From Chryseobacterium sp. T16E-39 (GTDB taxonomy: Bacteria; Bacteroidota; Bacteroidia; Flavobacteriales; Weeksellaceae), in the NCBI RefSeq assembly GCF_002216065.1, contig NZ_CP022282.1:3658001-3722000 (forward strand): a stretch of 64,000 bases of DNA, read 5' to 3'. The stretch's first letter is position 1, and the number at the start of each line of letters is the position of its first letter. This document shows positions 19,084-28,106 of the stretch, one piece after another. The notes beneath the pieces were generated by a model that worked only from the letters and a program-made list of their open reading frames with translations, was not told where the DNA came from and searched no databases. A program made the translations under genes and the position numbers.

Positions 19084-19496
19084 TATTGATAAAAAGCGCT
19101 TTCGCAGGTACAACTTCCTTTGTCACTCTCTAAAACTGAACAGCAGTCTTCTGATTTTTGAATATTTCCGTTTTCATCTGTAAGGTAGATCTTTTCTTTG
19201 TCAAACTTTACATAAAAGGTTTCGTTGAACTTTTTGAATTGAGCTTTCATTACTTTAGGATTATATTTTCCAGAATTGATTTCTTCAGCTGTTTCCTCTC
19301 CGCTTGCCTGGTTTACCTGAACATATCCAAAATGCACATCACCGTTCTTTTTTACATCAAGATAGTAGGCGGGTGTGCCTGTACCGCTATATCCCTCCAT
19401 AATATTGAAGGATCTTTTTCCTGTGAATGGTACTTTCGACTGTGCGAAAGAGAGAATACTAATGCAAAGAATAAACAGACCGAATACCTTTTTCAT
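19083..19496 (-). CDS. Uncharacterised small secreted protein, 137 aa
   Basis: Signal peptide MKKVFGLFILCISILSFAQ, then about 118 residues with a likely beta-rich fold (RSFNIMEGYSGTGTPAYYLD, DVHFGYVQV, FYVKFDKEKIYLTDENG). The tail is cysteine-rich (EDCCSVLESDKGSCTCESAF, four Cys). No family recognised. Its stop overlaps the start of the lipoprotein gene (TAATG). It is the first gene of the putative operon with the lipoprotein and the 904-aa TPR-like protein. Confidence 0.7.
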   Translation of the reverse strand: MKKVFGLFILCISILSFAQSKVPFTGKRSFNIMEGYSGTGTPAYYLDVKKNGDVHFGYVQVNQASGEETAEEINSGKYNPKVMKAQFKKFNETFYVKFDKEKIYLTDENGNIQKSEDCCSVLESDKGSCTCESAFYQ

Positions 19497-19594
19497 TTTT
19501 TTTTCTCAAATTTAAAAATATTTAACTAAGAATTAAATAGTGAAAACCCGGTATTTAATTTGTTTTACAGCTTTAGCGTAAAAAAAAATGAAAA

Positions 19595-19633
19595 AACAAA
19601 ACCATTCCATATAATAATGGAATGGTTTTTATA
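19595..19633 (-). terminator. Terminator of the glycerol operon
   Basis: 13-bp stem AAAACCATTCCAT (19598-19610) / ATGGAATGGTTTT (19617-19629), 6-nt loop, with a T-rich tract when read on the minus strand after the gene ending at 19651. Confidence 0.88.
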
Positions 19634-19650
19634 TTTGAGAAAAAATACTC

Positions 19651-20451
19651 TTAAAATACGGTTGCAGCTAATTGAATTCTTGCATATTTATTAGAAGGAT
19701 TCCACATAGCCATCATGGAAACAGGAAGTGTGTAGTGATCTGTTATTTTTAAAGCTTTAGTAGCTTTAATACCCACATTCACGATATCAAAGCTATTTTT
19801 TCCATTTCCGTACAGGAATGTGCCGTCATTGAAAGCGAATCCGCCGCCAACGAATGCGTCAAGATTTACTTTTTGATGAGCAATCACAGGGTAGCTTACC
19901 TGTACATACGTAGAATATTTATTTTTTTTATAGCTTCCATCAGGTTCCAGAACTACTTCTCCAGCATTTGCTCCTCCATAGAGCATAATATCGGCTTCAA
20001 CGTTTAACGGAAATGAAGGACCGAAAGTGTAATTCGTTCTTAGGTCAATAATATGAGCAGTCCTTCTGTTTGAATAGTTGAAAATATCATCTGATGCAAC
20101 TGCTGTATTAATATTTCTGGAATTAAATAAATCCCATAATCCAATATAAAGCCTTCCGTCGGAGTATTGTACATAATAATTGATTTCTTTGTAATGAGTG
20201 CCATCTTTATCATCAGCTAAAGAAGAGGCTCCCCATATTCCGACTTTCCATTTCTTCTCTTTGTCCAAAGCATAAGAAAGATTTCCCATCACTACAGGCT
20301 TATCCGTGATAATTAATCCTCTCCAAAGGTGATTGTTCTGAATGTTGGCTGTGAAATCTAAACGACCATCGTCTTTAGTTTCTGTACTGTCCTGGGCAAA
20401 AAGATTCCCTCTGCCCAAAATAATAAGGCATATAAAAAATAATTTTTTCAT
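19651..20451 (-). CDS. Outer-membrane beta-barrel protein of the glycerol operon, 266 aa
   Basis: Signal peptide (MKKLFFICLIILGRGNLFAQ), then alternating amphipathic strands and a C-terminal ARIQLAATVF ending in Phe, as usual for outer-membrane barrels. The N-terminal pattern NNHLWRGLIITDKPVVMGNLSY resembles the 'NYxWRGxxxS...P' pattern of TorF-like putative porins. It lies 19 nt downstream of glpF and is the last gene of glpD-glpK-glpF-omp, so an inferred role is passage of glycerol or a glycerol-containing substrate across the outer membrane. No direct evidence fixes the substrate. Confidence 0.78.
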   Translation of the reverse strand: MKKLFFICLIILGRGNLFAQDSTETKDDGRLDFTANIQNNHLWRGLIITDKPVVMGNLSYALDKEKKWKVGIWGASSLADDKDGTHYKEINYYVQYSDGRLYIGLWDLFNSRNINTAVASDDIFNYSNRRTAHIIDLRTNYTFGPSFPLNVEADIMLYGGANAGEVVLEPDGSYKKNKYSTYVQVSYPVIAHQKVNLDAFVGGGFAFNDGTFLYGNGKNSFDIVNVGIKATKALKITDHYTLPVSMMAMWNPSNKYARIQLAATVF

Positions 20452-20470
20452 GATGTAAACTTTTTGTGGT

Positions 20471-21202
20471 TTAACTTAAAGCAAGATGCAGTAAGGCTGC
20501 AAGAGTTGCTCCCAGAACAGGGCCTGCAATAGGAATCCAGGCATACCCCCAATCACTGCTTCCTTTTACAGGAAGGATAGCGTGCATAATTCTAGGTCCT
20601 AAATCACGGGCGGGGTTAATAGCATAACCTGTGGTTCCCCCTAAAGATAGACCAATAGCCCAGACTAATAAGGTCACCGGTAAAGCTCCTACTGTTCCCA
20701 GACCGATTTTGGCAGTTGGGTCATTACTTACACTGAGACTGGGATCAGCAAAATGGAAGATTACAAAAACAAGGACAAAAGTTCCGATGATTTCGCTAAT
20801 GATATTTGAGATAGGCTTCCTGATCGCAGGACCTGTACTGAAACAGGCTAGCTTTGCACCTTCATCTTCTGTAATTGCGAAATGATCCTTATTGAATAAC
20901 CAAACTAAAAAAGCTCCTAACATTGCACCAATCATTTCTCCTGCAATGTAAGTTGGAACCAGATCCCAGGAAAATTTCCCTGCTATGGCTAGGCCCAATG
21001 TTACTGCTGGATTCAAATGGGCACCACTGATAGGTCCGGCAACGGTTACACCAACGAATACGGCCAAAGCCCAGGCTGTAGTAATTACGATCCAGCCGGA
21101 ATTATTGCCTTTCGTTCCTTTTAAAACAACGTTTGCCACTACACCGTTTCCTAGTAGTATCATAAGCATTGTTCCGATAATTTCTGCTACAAATGGAGTC
21201 AT
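20471..21202 (-). CDS. glpF: Glycerol uptake facilitator (aquaglyceroporin)
   Basis: Inner-membrane channel of the MIP family, 243 aa with six transmembrane helices and the two NPA half-helix motifs, SGAHLNPAVT (about 61-70) and GYAINPARDLG (about 194-204). The Asp in the second motif (NPARD) marks an aquaglyceroporin rather than a water-only channel. The start is 24 nt downstream of glpK, and the omp gene follows. Confidence 0.95.
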   Translation of the reverse strand: MTPFVAEIIGTMLMILLGNGVVANVVLKGTKGNNSGWIVITTAWALAVFVGVTVAGPISGAHLNPAVTLGLAIAGKFSWDLVPTYIAGEMIGAMLGAFLVWLFNKDHFAITEDEGAKLACFSTGPAIRKPISNIISEIIGTFVLVFVIFHFADPSLSVSNDPTAKIGLGTVGALPVTLLVWAIGLSLGGTTGYAINPARDLGPRIMHAILPVKGSSDWGYAWIPIAGPVLGATLAALLHLALS

Positions 21203-21226
21203 AGTTTATGTTTTATTTAATGAGAA

Positions 21227-22723
21227 TTAGTCTTCTATCCAGTTTTGTGAACGTTTTACCGCCTTGTTCCAGAAATGAATCATCTTGTCAGCTTTTTCTT
21301 TTTCCAGTTGAGGGTGGAAATCTTTGTCGACGATCCACTGGGATTGGATTTCATCAATGCTTTTCCAGTATCCAACAGCAAGTCCCGCGAGGTAAGCAGC
21401 TCCTAATGCTGTAGTTTCAAGGGTTTTTGGTCTTGTAATCTTAAAGCCGAACAGGTCAGACTGGATTTGCATGAGCAGGTCACTGTTGGAAGCTCCACCA
21501 TCTACTCTCAGTTCAAGACTGCCTGTCCCGGAGTCAGCCTCCATTGCTTTTACGATATCATACACCTGAAATGCAATACCTTCCAGAGTGGCTCTTGCAA
21601 TGTGTCCGTCAGTTGTTCCACGAGTGATTCCAACAATAGTTCCTCTGGCGTATTGATCCCAATAAGGTGCTCCTAAGCCCGTAAGTGCCGGAACAAAATA
21701 AACACCACCATTATCTTCAACTGTTTCAGCTAGGCCATTAATCTCATCAGCCGAGTTGATTAATTTAAGCCCATCTCTCACCCATTGAATTGCTGCCCCT
21801 CCTACAAAAACGCTGCCTTCTAAAGCATAGTTGACCTCTCCGTTTATTTTCCATGCAACAGTGGTTAGCAGGTTATTTTTTGAATGTACAGCTTCCTTAC
21901 CTGTATTCATCAAAAGAAAGCACCCTGTTCCATAAGTGTTTTTTACCATTCCCGGGGTCGTACACATTTGTCCGAATAAGGCTGCTTGCTGGTCTCCTGC
22001 GATACCGGCAATAGGAATTTTTGTTGAAAATAGGGTAGTGGCAGTTTCTCCATAGATTTCACTGCTTTGCTTTACTTCAGGAAGGATAGCTGCGGGTATA
22101 TTGAATAATTCCAAAAGCTCATTATCCCACTCTAATGTTTGTATATTGAAAAGCATCGTCCTGCTTGCATTAGAAACATCGGTGATAAACATTTTACCAC
22201 GGGTAAGTTTCCATACCAGCCAGGTGTCAACCGTTCCAAAACATAGTTTACCTGCTTCTGCTTTTTCTCTTGCTCCTTCGACATTGTCCAGGATCCATTT
22301 CAGTTTGGTTGCTGAAAAATAAGCATCCAATACCAACCCTGTCTTATCTTTGATCATATCGGTATATCCCTGTTCTTTCAGAGAATCACAATATTTAGAC
22401 GTCCTCCTGTCTTGCCAGACAATCGCATTGTAAACGGGGTCGCCTGTTTCCCGATCCCACACGATGGTAGTTTCCCTCTGATTGGTAATTCCTATTGCAG
22501 CAACTTCCAGTCCTGAAATTCCGGCTTTGGCAATAACTTCTGCTGCCACCGAAACCTGGGAGGACCAGATCTCATTGGGGTCGTGCTCTACCCAACCGGG
22601 AGTAGGAAATATCTGTTCAAAACTTTTCTGAGAAACAAATTTTATTTCTCCGCTGTGATTGAATAAAATGGCTCTTGACGAGGTCGTACCTTGGTCCAGA
22701 GCGAGAATTAACTTTTCACTCAT
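21227..22723 (-). CDS. glpK: Glycerol kinase
   Basis: FGGY-family kinase converting glycerol + ATP to sn-glycerol 3-phosphate, which traps glycerol inside the cell. 498 aa. Visible features are the phosphate-binding [14 protein letters not shown] at the N-terminus, [14 protein letters not shown], the PROSITE-like [13 protein letters not shown], and the C-terminal FGGY signature region [23 protein letters not shown]. Placed between glpD and glpF, 19 nt after glpD. Confidence 0.96.
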   Translation of the reverse strand: MSEKLILALDQGTTSSRAILFNHSGEIKFVSQKSFEQIFPTPGWVEHDPNEIWSSQVSVAAEVIAKAGISGLEVAAIGITNQRETTIVWDRETGDPVYNAIVWQDRRTSKYCDSLKEQGYTDMIKDKTGLVLDAYFSATKLKWILDNVEGAREKAEAGKLCFGTVDTWLVWKLTRGKMFITDVSNASRTMLFNIQTLEWDNELLELFNIPAAILPEVKQSSEIYGETATTLFSTKIPIAGIAGDQQAALFGQMCTTPGMVKNTYGTGCFLLMNTGKEAVHSKNNLLTTVAWKINGEVNYALEGSVFVGGAAIQWVRDGLKLINSADEINGLAETVEDNGGVYFVPALTGLGAPYWDQYARGTIVGITRGTTDGHIARATLEGIAFQVYDIVKAMEADSGTGSLELRVDGGASNSDLLMQIQSDLFGFKITRPKTLETTALGAAYLAGLAVGYWKSIDEIQSQWIVDKDFHPQLEKEKADKMIHFWNKAVKRSQNWIED

Positions 22724-22742
22724 GATGTGACATTAATTAAGG

Positions 22743-24332
22743 TTAAATAGATCTTGGTGAATAAGGAGTCAGTAAATATCCTTTCGCCAATTCGATAAAC
22801 TCTCTTTCCTGTTCATTTGCCCATTCTTGTGAATGGCCGTTTTCTTTTGCAATGATAGAGGCGATCTTGTGTGCACTGTCGATCGCTGCTCTCGCATCCA
22901 AAAATAAAAGGCGGACTCTTCGGGCAAGGATGTCCTCAATGGTCTGTGCCATTTCGTTTCGGATTGCCCAAATTGCTTCAGCAATGGTAAATGGATGATC
23001 AGGATGTATTTTTTCTGAAAATTCAGGATTGCTTTGTTGTAGTTTTTTGATTTCCGGAATGTCGGAACCGTACACATATAAATGGCTGCTTCTGTCAACC
23101 GCTTCAGGTTTCATATTTCCGTGAATTGAAAGGTGTTCAGTTTTAGAAGCTGCTGTTCCCAATTGGTGAACCTGCATGGCCTTATCGATAGTATCCTCTG
23201 CCATTTTTCGGTAAGTGGTCCATTTTCCTCCGATAATAGAAACCAATCCTGTATCAGATGTTATCACTTTATGACTTCTTGAAACTTCCTTCGTACTTTT
23301 ACTTCCATCTTTAGGAGCGGCAAGTGGACGAAGTCCCGCGTAAACCGATTTTACGTCTTCGCGTGTTGGTTTTTTTGCTAAATATTGTCTTGCTGTATTG
23401 AGCACAAATTTCACTTCTTCTTCCAATGCACGGGGTTCAAAGCTTTCACTTTCCAATAGAGTGTCCGTGGTTCCCACTAAAGCTCTGTCGTGCCAAGGAA
23501 CGACAAATAGAACTCTACCGTCTGAAGTTTTTGGAATCATGATCGCATCATCACTTTTCAAGAAAGATTTATCTAAAACCAAATGGATCCCCTGACTCGG
23601 AACGACGAATTTTCCGTGCTTCGGATTATTCATATTTAAGATGTCGTTCGTAAAAACTCCGGTTGCGTTGATCACAACTTTTGCATGAATTTCAAATTGC
23701 TGTTTAGTAAACTGATCTTCTGCAATGACACCGATTACTTTATCAGAATCGTTTTTAATTAAATTGATTACCTTAACATAATTAACAGCTGCTCCTCCTT
23801 TTTCAATAATTGTCTGCGTTAAATTAACTGCTAATCTGGCATCATCAAACTGTCCATCCTGATAAACGACACCGCTTGCCAGGTTTTTTTGTTCAATGGT
23901 TGGAAGTTTCTCAACTGTTTTTGATTTGCTGATGTATTTCGTTTTTCCTAAACTTAGTTTTCCCGCTAGGAAATCATAAATCGAAAGCCCGATTTTATAA
24001 TAAATTCCTCCCCACCAAGTATAGTTTGGAATAATAAAAGACTGATTTTTTACAACATGAGCGGCGTTTTTTGCCAGCAATCCTCTTTCCTTTAAAGCTT
24101 CCTTTACCAAACCGATGTCTCCCTGTGCTAAATACCGTACACCACCGTGTACCAGTTTTGTACTCCTGCTGGAAGTCGCTTTCGCAAAATCGTGAGATTC
24201 CAACAGTACTGTTTTAAATCCTCTGCTTACTGCATCCAATGCCGAACCTAAACCGCTTGCTCCTCCACCGATGACCAAAAAGTCCCATTCTTTTACAGAG
24301 GTTAATTTGCTGAGTTCTTCGTTTCGTTTCAT
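22743..24332 (-). CDS. glpD: Aerobic glycerol-3-phosphate dehydrogenase
   Basis: FAD enzyme oxidising glycerol 3-phosphate to dihydroxyacetone phosphate and passing electrons to quinone. 529 aa. FAD-binding DFLVIGGGASGLGSALDAVSRG at the N-terminus, the family signatures KATSSRSTKLVHGGVRYL and GGKWTTYRKMAEDTID, and a C-terminal DAO_C-like domain (ARRVRLLFLDARAAIDSA). First gene of the glycerol operon, divergent from the DeoR-type regulator. Confidence 0.96.
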   Translation of the reverse strand: MKRNEELSKLTSVKEWDFLVIGGGASGLGSALDAVSRGFKTVLLESHDFAKATSSRSTKLVHGGVRYLAQGDIGLVKEALKERGLLAKNAAHVVKNQSFIIPNYTWWGGIYYKIGLSIYDFLAGKLSLGKTKYISKSKTVEKLPTIEQKNLASGVVYQDGQFDDARLAVNLTQTIIEKGGAAVNYVKVINLIKNDSDKVIGVIAEDQFTKQQFEIHAKVVINATGVFTNDILNMNNPKHGKFVVPSQGIHLVLDKSFLKSDDAIMIPKTSDGRVLFVVPWHDRALVGTTDTLLESESFEPRALEEEVKFVLNTARQYLAKKPTREDVKSVYAGLRPLAAPKDGSKSTKEVSRSHKVITSDTGLVSIIGGKWTTYRKMAEDTIDKAMQVHQLGTAASKTEHLSIHGNMKPEAVDRSSHLYVYGSDIPEIKKLQQSNPEFSEKIHPDHPFTIAEAIWAIRNEMAQTIEDILARRVRLLFLDARAAIDSAHKIASIIAKENGHSQEWANEQEREFIELAKGYLLTPYSPRSI

Positions 24333-24363
24333 AATGTTTCGTTAAGTTTCGAAATCAAAGCTA
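24321..24363 (-). promoter_or_regulatory. glpD promoter with TTTCG-repeat candidate operator
   Basis: On the minus strand TAGCTTTG (24363-24356) fits the -7 box. On the plus strand GTTTCG occurs at 24321, 24336 and 24346, the last two exactly 10 nt apart, and the last is part of the palindrome TTTCGAAA (24347-24354). These sit from the expected start point to the first glpD codons, where a repressor would block transcription. TTTC-type direct repeats are known for DeoR-family operators such as that of AgaR. That they serve the adjacent regulator is inference. Confidence 0.5.
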
Positions 24364-24424
24364 GTAATTAAAAATGAAAGTAAAAAGAAAATAATCGAAA
24401 TTTTTCTAATCTTAGAAAAAATAA

Positions 24425-24432
24425 TAACTTTG
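24425..24432 (+). promoter_or_regulatory. Putative -7 element of the DeoR-type regulator gene
   Basis: TAACTTTG matches TAnnTTTG, 14 nt upstream of the ATG at 24447. The -33 region at the expected spacing is only T-rich. Confidence 0.5.
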
Positions 24433-24446
24433 GTAAAAGAAAAAGA

Positions 24447-25211
24447 ATGGAAAAATTAATACCAAGGCATAACGAGATACTGCAGGAACTAGATAAAAAA
24501 GACTATGTTCTTGTTCAGGAGCTATGCGAAAAGTATAATGTTTCTTCTGTTACGATTCGAAAGGATTTGAACTATTTAGAAAGTTTGGGTCTTCTTTTCC
24601 GGAATCATGGAGGTGCGAGTAAGCATGTAAGGTATGCGTATGAAAAGAATGTGGATGAAAAGGAAAATATCAACGTAGAAGCGAAACAAAGTATTGCAAA
24701 AGCTGCTTTGAAGCTTATCGAAGAAAACGACTGCATTATTCTGGCTTCTGGGACAACGATGCATTATCTTGCCAGAATGTTGGTGAACTTTGGCAGACTT
24801 ACTGTTCTTACTTCCTCTTTAAGGGTGGCATTAGAGTTATGCAATAATCCTAACATTAATATTATACAATTAGGGGGAGAGGTGAGAAAAAGTTCAACTT
24901 CTATAGTAGGTTCTATTTCTGAAACTATTCTTGCTCAGTTTTCCTGTAATAAATTATTTCTCGGTGTAGATGGTATTGATATGGAGTTTGGGATCAGTAC
25001 ATCCAATGCAGCAGAGGCACATTTAAATCAACTGATGATAGAGTGTTCTGATAAGGTTATGATATTGGCGGATTCTTCAAAGCTAAATAAAAAAGGCTTC
25101 GGTAAGATCTCCTCACTGGATAAAATAGATTATCTGATTACAGATGATGGTATTTTAGGAGAGGATAAAAAGAAGCTCGAAGAAATTGGCTTAAGCGTTA
25201 TTACCAAGTAG
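24447..25211 (+). CDS. DeoR/GlpR-family transcriptional regulator
   Basis: 254-aa repressor type. The N-terminal winged helix (about 3-57: RHNEILQELDKKDYVLVQEL, NVSSVTIRKDLNYLESLGLL) carries the DeoR signature. The C-terminal DeoR sugar-phosphate sensor domain (about 75-232) includes IILASGTTMHYLARML, LTVLTSSLRVALEL, IIQLGGEVRKSSTSIVG, FLGVDGID and MILADSSKLNKKGFGKI. It is divergent from glpD, so control of the glycerol operon with glycerol 3-phosphate as inducer is the natural inference. The glpR name is withheld because DeoR members with other effectors look similar. Confidence 0.88.
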   Translation: MEKLIPRHNEILQELDKKDYVLVQELCEKYNVSSVTIRKDLNYLESLGLLFRNHGGASKHVRYAYEKNVDEKENINVEAKQSIAKAALKLIEENDCIILASGTTMHYLARMLVNFGRLTVLTSSLRVALELCNNPNINIIQLGGEVRKSSTSIVGSISETILAQFSCNKLFLGVDGIDMEFGISTSNAAEAHLNQLMIECSDKVMILADSSKLNKKGFGKISSLDKIDYLITDDGILGEDKKKLEEIGLSVITK

Positions 25212-25302
25212 TCCGGATCTTGTTCTAAGGTCATTTTAGATAATAGCTAAAAGCAGGTTTGATTTTGTAAACGACTAAAAATCAAAATATTTTGCTATAA
25301 AA

Positions 25303-25333
25303 TTTGTCAATCTAAAAATTATCCATAAATTTG
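25303..25333 (+). promoter_or_regulatory. Promoter of the rplC-rplQ ribosomal operon
   Basis: TTTG (25303-25306), 19-nt spacer, TAAATTTG (25326-25333): a near-perfect Bacteroidota promoter. The expected start point is about 25338-25341, roughly 100 nt upstream of the rplC ATG. Confidence 0.8.
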
Positions 25334-25337
25334 CACA

Positions 25338-25402
25338 CTCATTTTAGGGGAAAAGTATGCCCATCTCAAACGTGGAAATTACTTTAGCTTGCTAAAAATG
25401 AG
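25338..25402 (+). promoter_or_regulatory. Structured leader of the rplC operon (candidate r-protein leader)
   Basis: CTCATTTTAG (25338-25347) pairs with CTAAAAATGAG (25392-25402), leaving one bulged A and enclosing 44 nt. The left arm begins at the predicted transcription start, so the stem would close the 5' end of the mRNA. Autoregulatory leaders are known before S10-type operons in other phyla. This one is not recognised as a described class. Confidence 0.45.
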
Positions 25403-25438
25403 CATAAATAAAGGATAAATTTTATTATAACATAAACA

Positions 25439-26065
25439 ATGTCAGGTATTATTGGTAAAAAAATCGGTATGACGTCTTTGTTTAACGAAGAAGGAAAAAA
25501 CATTCCTTGTACAGTTATTCAAGCTGGTCCGTGCTCGGTTTTACAGGTCAGAACCATTGAAAAGGACGGCTATAAGTCAGTTCAGTTAGGTTTCGATGAC
25601 AAGAGTGAAAAGAACGTTGGTAAAGCGTTAGCTGGCCATTTTAAAAAGGCTGGTTCTGCTCCTAAAGCTAAATTAGTAGAATTCTACAGGGAATTCGTTG
25701 ATGAAGTAAAAGTAGGAGAAGAAGTAAAAGTTGATCTATTCGCTGAAGGTGAATATGTTGACGTAACAGGAACTTCAAAAGGTAAAGGCTTCCAGGGTGT
25801 TGTTAAAAGACACGGATTTGGAGGTGTAATGCAAGCTACTCATGGTCAGCACAACAGACTTAGAGCTCCAGGTTCTATCGGTGCTGGATCGGATCCTTCA
25901 AGAGTATTCAAAGGAATGAGAATGGCGGGTAGAATGGGAGGTAAGCAGGTAACTGTTCAAAACCTTCAAGTATTAAAAGTGGATCAAGAACAAAATCTTT
26001 TAGTAGTAAAAGGTGCTGTTCCGGGAGCTAAAAATTCTTATGTAATTATCAGAAAATGGAATTAG
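25439..26065 (+). CDS. rplC: 50S ribosomal protein L3
   Basis: Early-assembly 23S rRNA-binding protein near the peptidyl-transferase centre. 208 aa with [16 protein letters not shown] at the start and the signature [43 protein letters not shown]. First gene of the long operon. Its last 10 nt overlap the rplD start. Confidence 0.98.
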   Translation: MSGIIGKKIGMTSLFNEEGKNIPCTVIQAGPCSVLQVRTIEKDGYKSVQLGFDDKSEKNVGKALAGHFKKAGSAPKAKLVEFYREFVDEVKVGEEVKVDLFAEGEYVDVTGTSKGKGFQGVVKRHGFGGVMQATHGQHNRLRAPGSIGAGSDPSRVFKGMRMAGRMGGKQVTVQNLQVLKVDQEQNLLVVKGAVPGAKNSYVIIRKWN

Positions 26066-26685
26066 TAGTATTAAATACATCAGGAAAAGAGACCGGAAAA
26101 AAAGTAACTCTAGACGAATCTGTATTCGGTATCGAGCCAAATAAGCACGCGGTTTACTTAGAAGTTAAGCAATATCTTGCCGCTCAGAGACAAGGTACTC
26201 ATAAATCAAAAGAAAGAAGCGAAATTACTGCTTCTACGAAAAAACTTAAGAAGCAAAAAGGATCTGGTTCTGCTAGATATGGTGATATTAAATCTCCAAC
26301 ATTTAGAGGTGGAGGTAGAGTATTCGGTCCAAAACCAAGAGACTACAGATTCAAATTGAACAAAGCTCTTAAGAGATTAGCGAAAAAATCTGTTTTATCT
26401 CAGAAAATGAGAGATAACAGTATTAAAATTGTGGAAGGTTTGAGCATTTCTGCTCCTAAAACTAAAGATTTCATCACAATCTTGAATGCATTAGCATTGA
26501 GCGATAAGAAATCTTTATTCATTCTTCCTGATACTAATAAGAATGTATATTTATCTTCAAGAAACTTACCTAAGACTAAAGTGATGAAGTTCAATGAGAT
26601 TAGCTCTTATGACTTAATCAATGCAGGTGAGATTGTATTCTTAGAAGGTGCAGTTGAAAAATTCCAGGAAAATCTAAAGAAATAA
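26056..26685 (+). CDS. rplD: 50S ribosomal protein L4
   Basis: 209-aa 23S rRNA-binding protein lining the exit tunnel, a known autoregulator of the S10 operon in E. coli. Conserved loop [20 protein letters not shown] with [13 protein letters not shown]. The ATG lies inside the end of rplC in another frame (10-nt overlap), which suggests translational coupling. Confidence 0.98.
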   Translation: MELVVLNTSGKETGKKVTLDESVFGIEPNKHAVYLEVKQYLAAQRQGTHKSKERSEITASTKKLKKQKGSGSARYGDIKSPTFRGGGRVFGPKPRDYRFKLNKALKRLAKKSVLSQKMRDNSIKIVEGLSISAPKTKDFITILNALALSDKKSLFILPDTNKNVYLSSRNLPKTKVMKFNEISSYDLINAGEIVFLEGAVEKFQENLKK

Positions 26686-26688
26686 ATC

Positions 26689-26979
26689 ATGTCAGTTATT
26701 ATTAAACCAGTTATTTCAGAAAAAGCAAACTATCTTACAGATTTAAGAGGTGCTTATTCTTTCTTGGTGCAAACTAAGGCGAATAAAATCCAGATTAAGA
26801 AAGCTGTAGAGGCAACTTATGGTGTGAAAGTAGCAGACGTTAGAACAATGATTTATGCTCCGAAGGTTTCTTCGAAACACACTAAAAAAGGTCTTCAAGT
26901 AGGGAAGACAAACAAATTGAAAAAAGCGGTTATTACTCTTGCTGAAGGGGAAGTAATCGATATTTTCGCTGTAAATTAA
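26689..26979 (+). CDS. rplW: 50S ribosomal protein L23
   Basis: 96-aa protein at the tunnel exit, the docking site for trigger factor and SRP. Conserved IIKPVISEKANYL and FLVQTKANKIQIKKAVEATYGVKV. Starts 3 nt after rplD. Confidence 0.97.
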   Translation: MSVIIKPVISEKANYLTDLRGAYSFLVQTKANKIQIKKAVEATYGVKVADVRTMIYAPKVSSKHTKKGLQVGKTNKLKKAVITLAEGEVIDIFAVN

Positions 26980-27001
26980 TTATTAATTATAAATAATAGT
27001 A

Positions 27002-27823
27002 ATGTCTGTTAGAAAATTAAAACCTATCACCCCAGGACAGAGATTCAGAATTGTAAACAATTTTGAGGAAATTACTACCAACAAACCAGAGAAGTCTCTA
27101 ACAGTTGGTATTAGTAAGTCAGGTGGACGTAACCAAACTGGTAAAATGACCATGCGTTACACCGGAGGTGGACACAAAAAGAAATACAGAATTATCGACT
27201 TCAAAAGAAACAAGCATGATGTTGAAGCAACGGTAAAAACTGTAGAATATGATCCAAACAGAACTGCATTTATCGCTTTATTAGAGTACGCAGACGGAGA
27301 GAAGAGATACATCATCGCTCCAAACGGTATTAAAGTAGATCAAAAGGTAGTTTCAGGAGAAAGCGTAGAACCGAATATCGGTAACGCAATGAAATTGAAA
27401 AACATTCCATTGGGTACTGTAATTTCTTGTGTTGAAATGAAGCCTGGACAAGGTGCTATTTTAGCAAGAAGTGCTGGTTCTTCAGCTCAATTAACTTCAA
27501 GAGATGGAAAATATGCAATCATCAAATTGCCTTCAGGAGAATCTAGAATGATCCTTACTGAGTGTTATGCAATGATTGGATCTGTTTCTAACTCTGATCA
27601 TCAGTTAACTGTTTCAGGTAAGGCTGGTAGAAGCAGATGGTTAGGTAGAAGACCTAGAACTAGACCGGTAGTAATGAACCCTGTAGATCACCCAATGGGA
27701 GGTGGTGAAGGACGTTCTTCTGGAGGTCACCCAAGATCTAGAAACGGTAAGCCTGCTAAAGGTTACAAAACTAGAAAGAAAAACAAAGTGTCTAACCGTT
27801 ACATCGTATCTAAAAGAAAATAA
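27002..27823 (+). CDS. rplB: 50S ribosomal protein L2
   Basis: 273-aa protein needed for subunit association and peptidyl-transferase activity. Signature [20 protein letters not shown] near the C-terminus and [15 protein letters not shown] near the N-terminus. Starts 22 nt after rplW. Confidence 0.98.
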   Translation: MSVRKLKPITPGQRFRIVNNFEEITTNKPEKSLTVGISKSGGRNQTGKMTMRYTGGGHKKKYRIIDFKRNKHDVEATVKTVEYDPNRTAFIALLEYADGEKRYIIAPNGIKVDQKVVSGESVEPNIGNAMKLKNIPLGTVISCVEMKPGQGAILARSAGSSAQLTSRDGKYAIIKLPSGESRMILTECYAMIGSVSNSDHQLTVSGKAGRSRWLGRRPRTRPVVMNPVDHPMGGGEGRSSGGHPRSRNGKPAKGYKTRKKNKVSNRYIVSKRK

Positions 27824-27825
27824 TT

Positions 27826-28104
27826 ATGGCAAGATCACTTAAAAAAGGACCGTTCATTCATCATACTTTAGATAAGAAGGTTCAGGCAAATATAGAGTCT
27901 AGTAAAAAGACAGTTATCAAAACTTGGTCTAGAGCATCGATGATCTCTCCGGACTTTGTAGGACAAACTATTGCTGTACACAACGGGAAATCTTTTATCC
28001 CTGTATATGTTACAGAAAACATGGTTGGTCACAAGTTAGGCGAATTTTCTCCAACAAGATCTTTTAGAGGTCATGGTGGTAACAAAAATAAAGGAAGCAG
28101 ATAA
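27826..28104 (+). CDS. rpsS: 30S ribosomal protein S19
   Basis: 92-aa 30S head protein in complex with S13. Conserved [15 protein letters not shown] and the signature [17 protein letters not shown]. Only 2 nt after rplB. Confidence 0.98.
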   Translation: MARSLKKGPFIHHTLDKKVQANIESSKKTVIKTWSRASMISPDFVGQTIAVHNGKSFIPVYVTENMVGHKLGEFSPTRSFRGHGGNKNKGSR

Positions 28105-28106
28105 TC

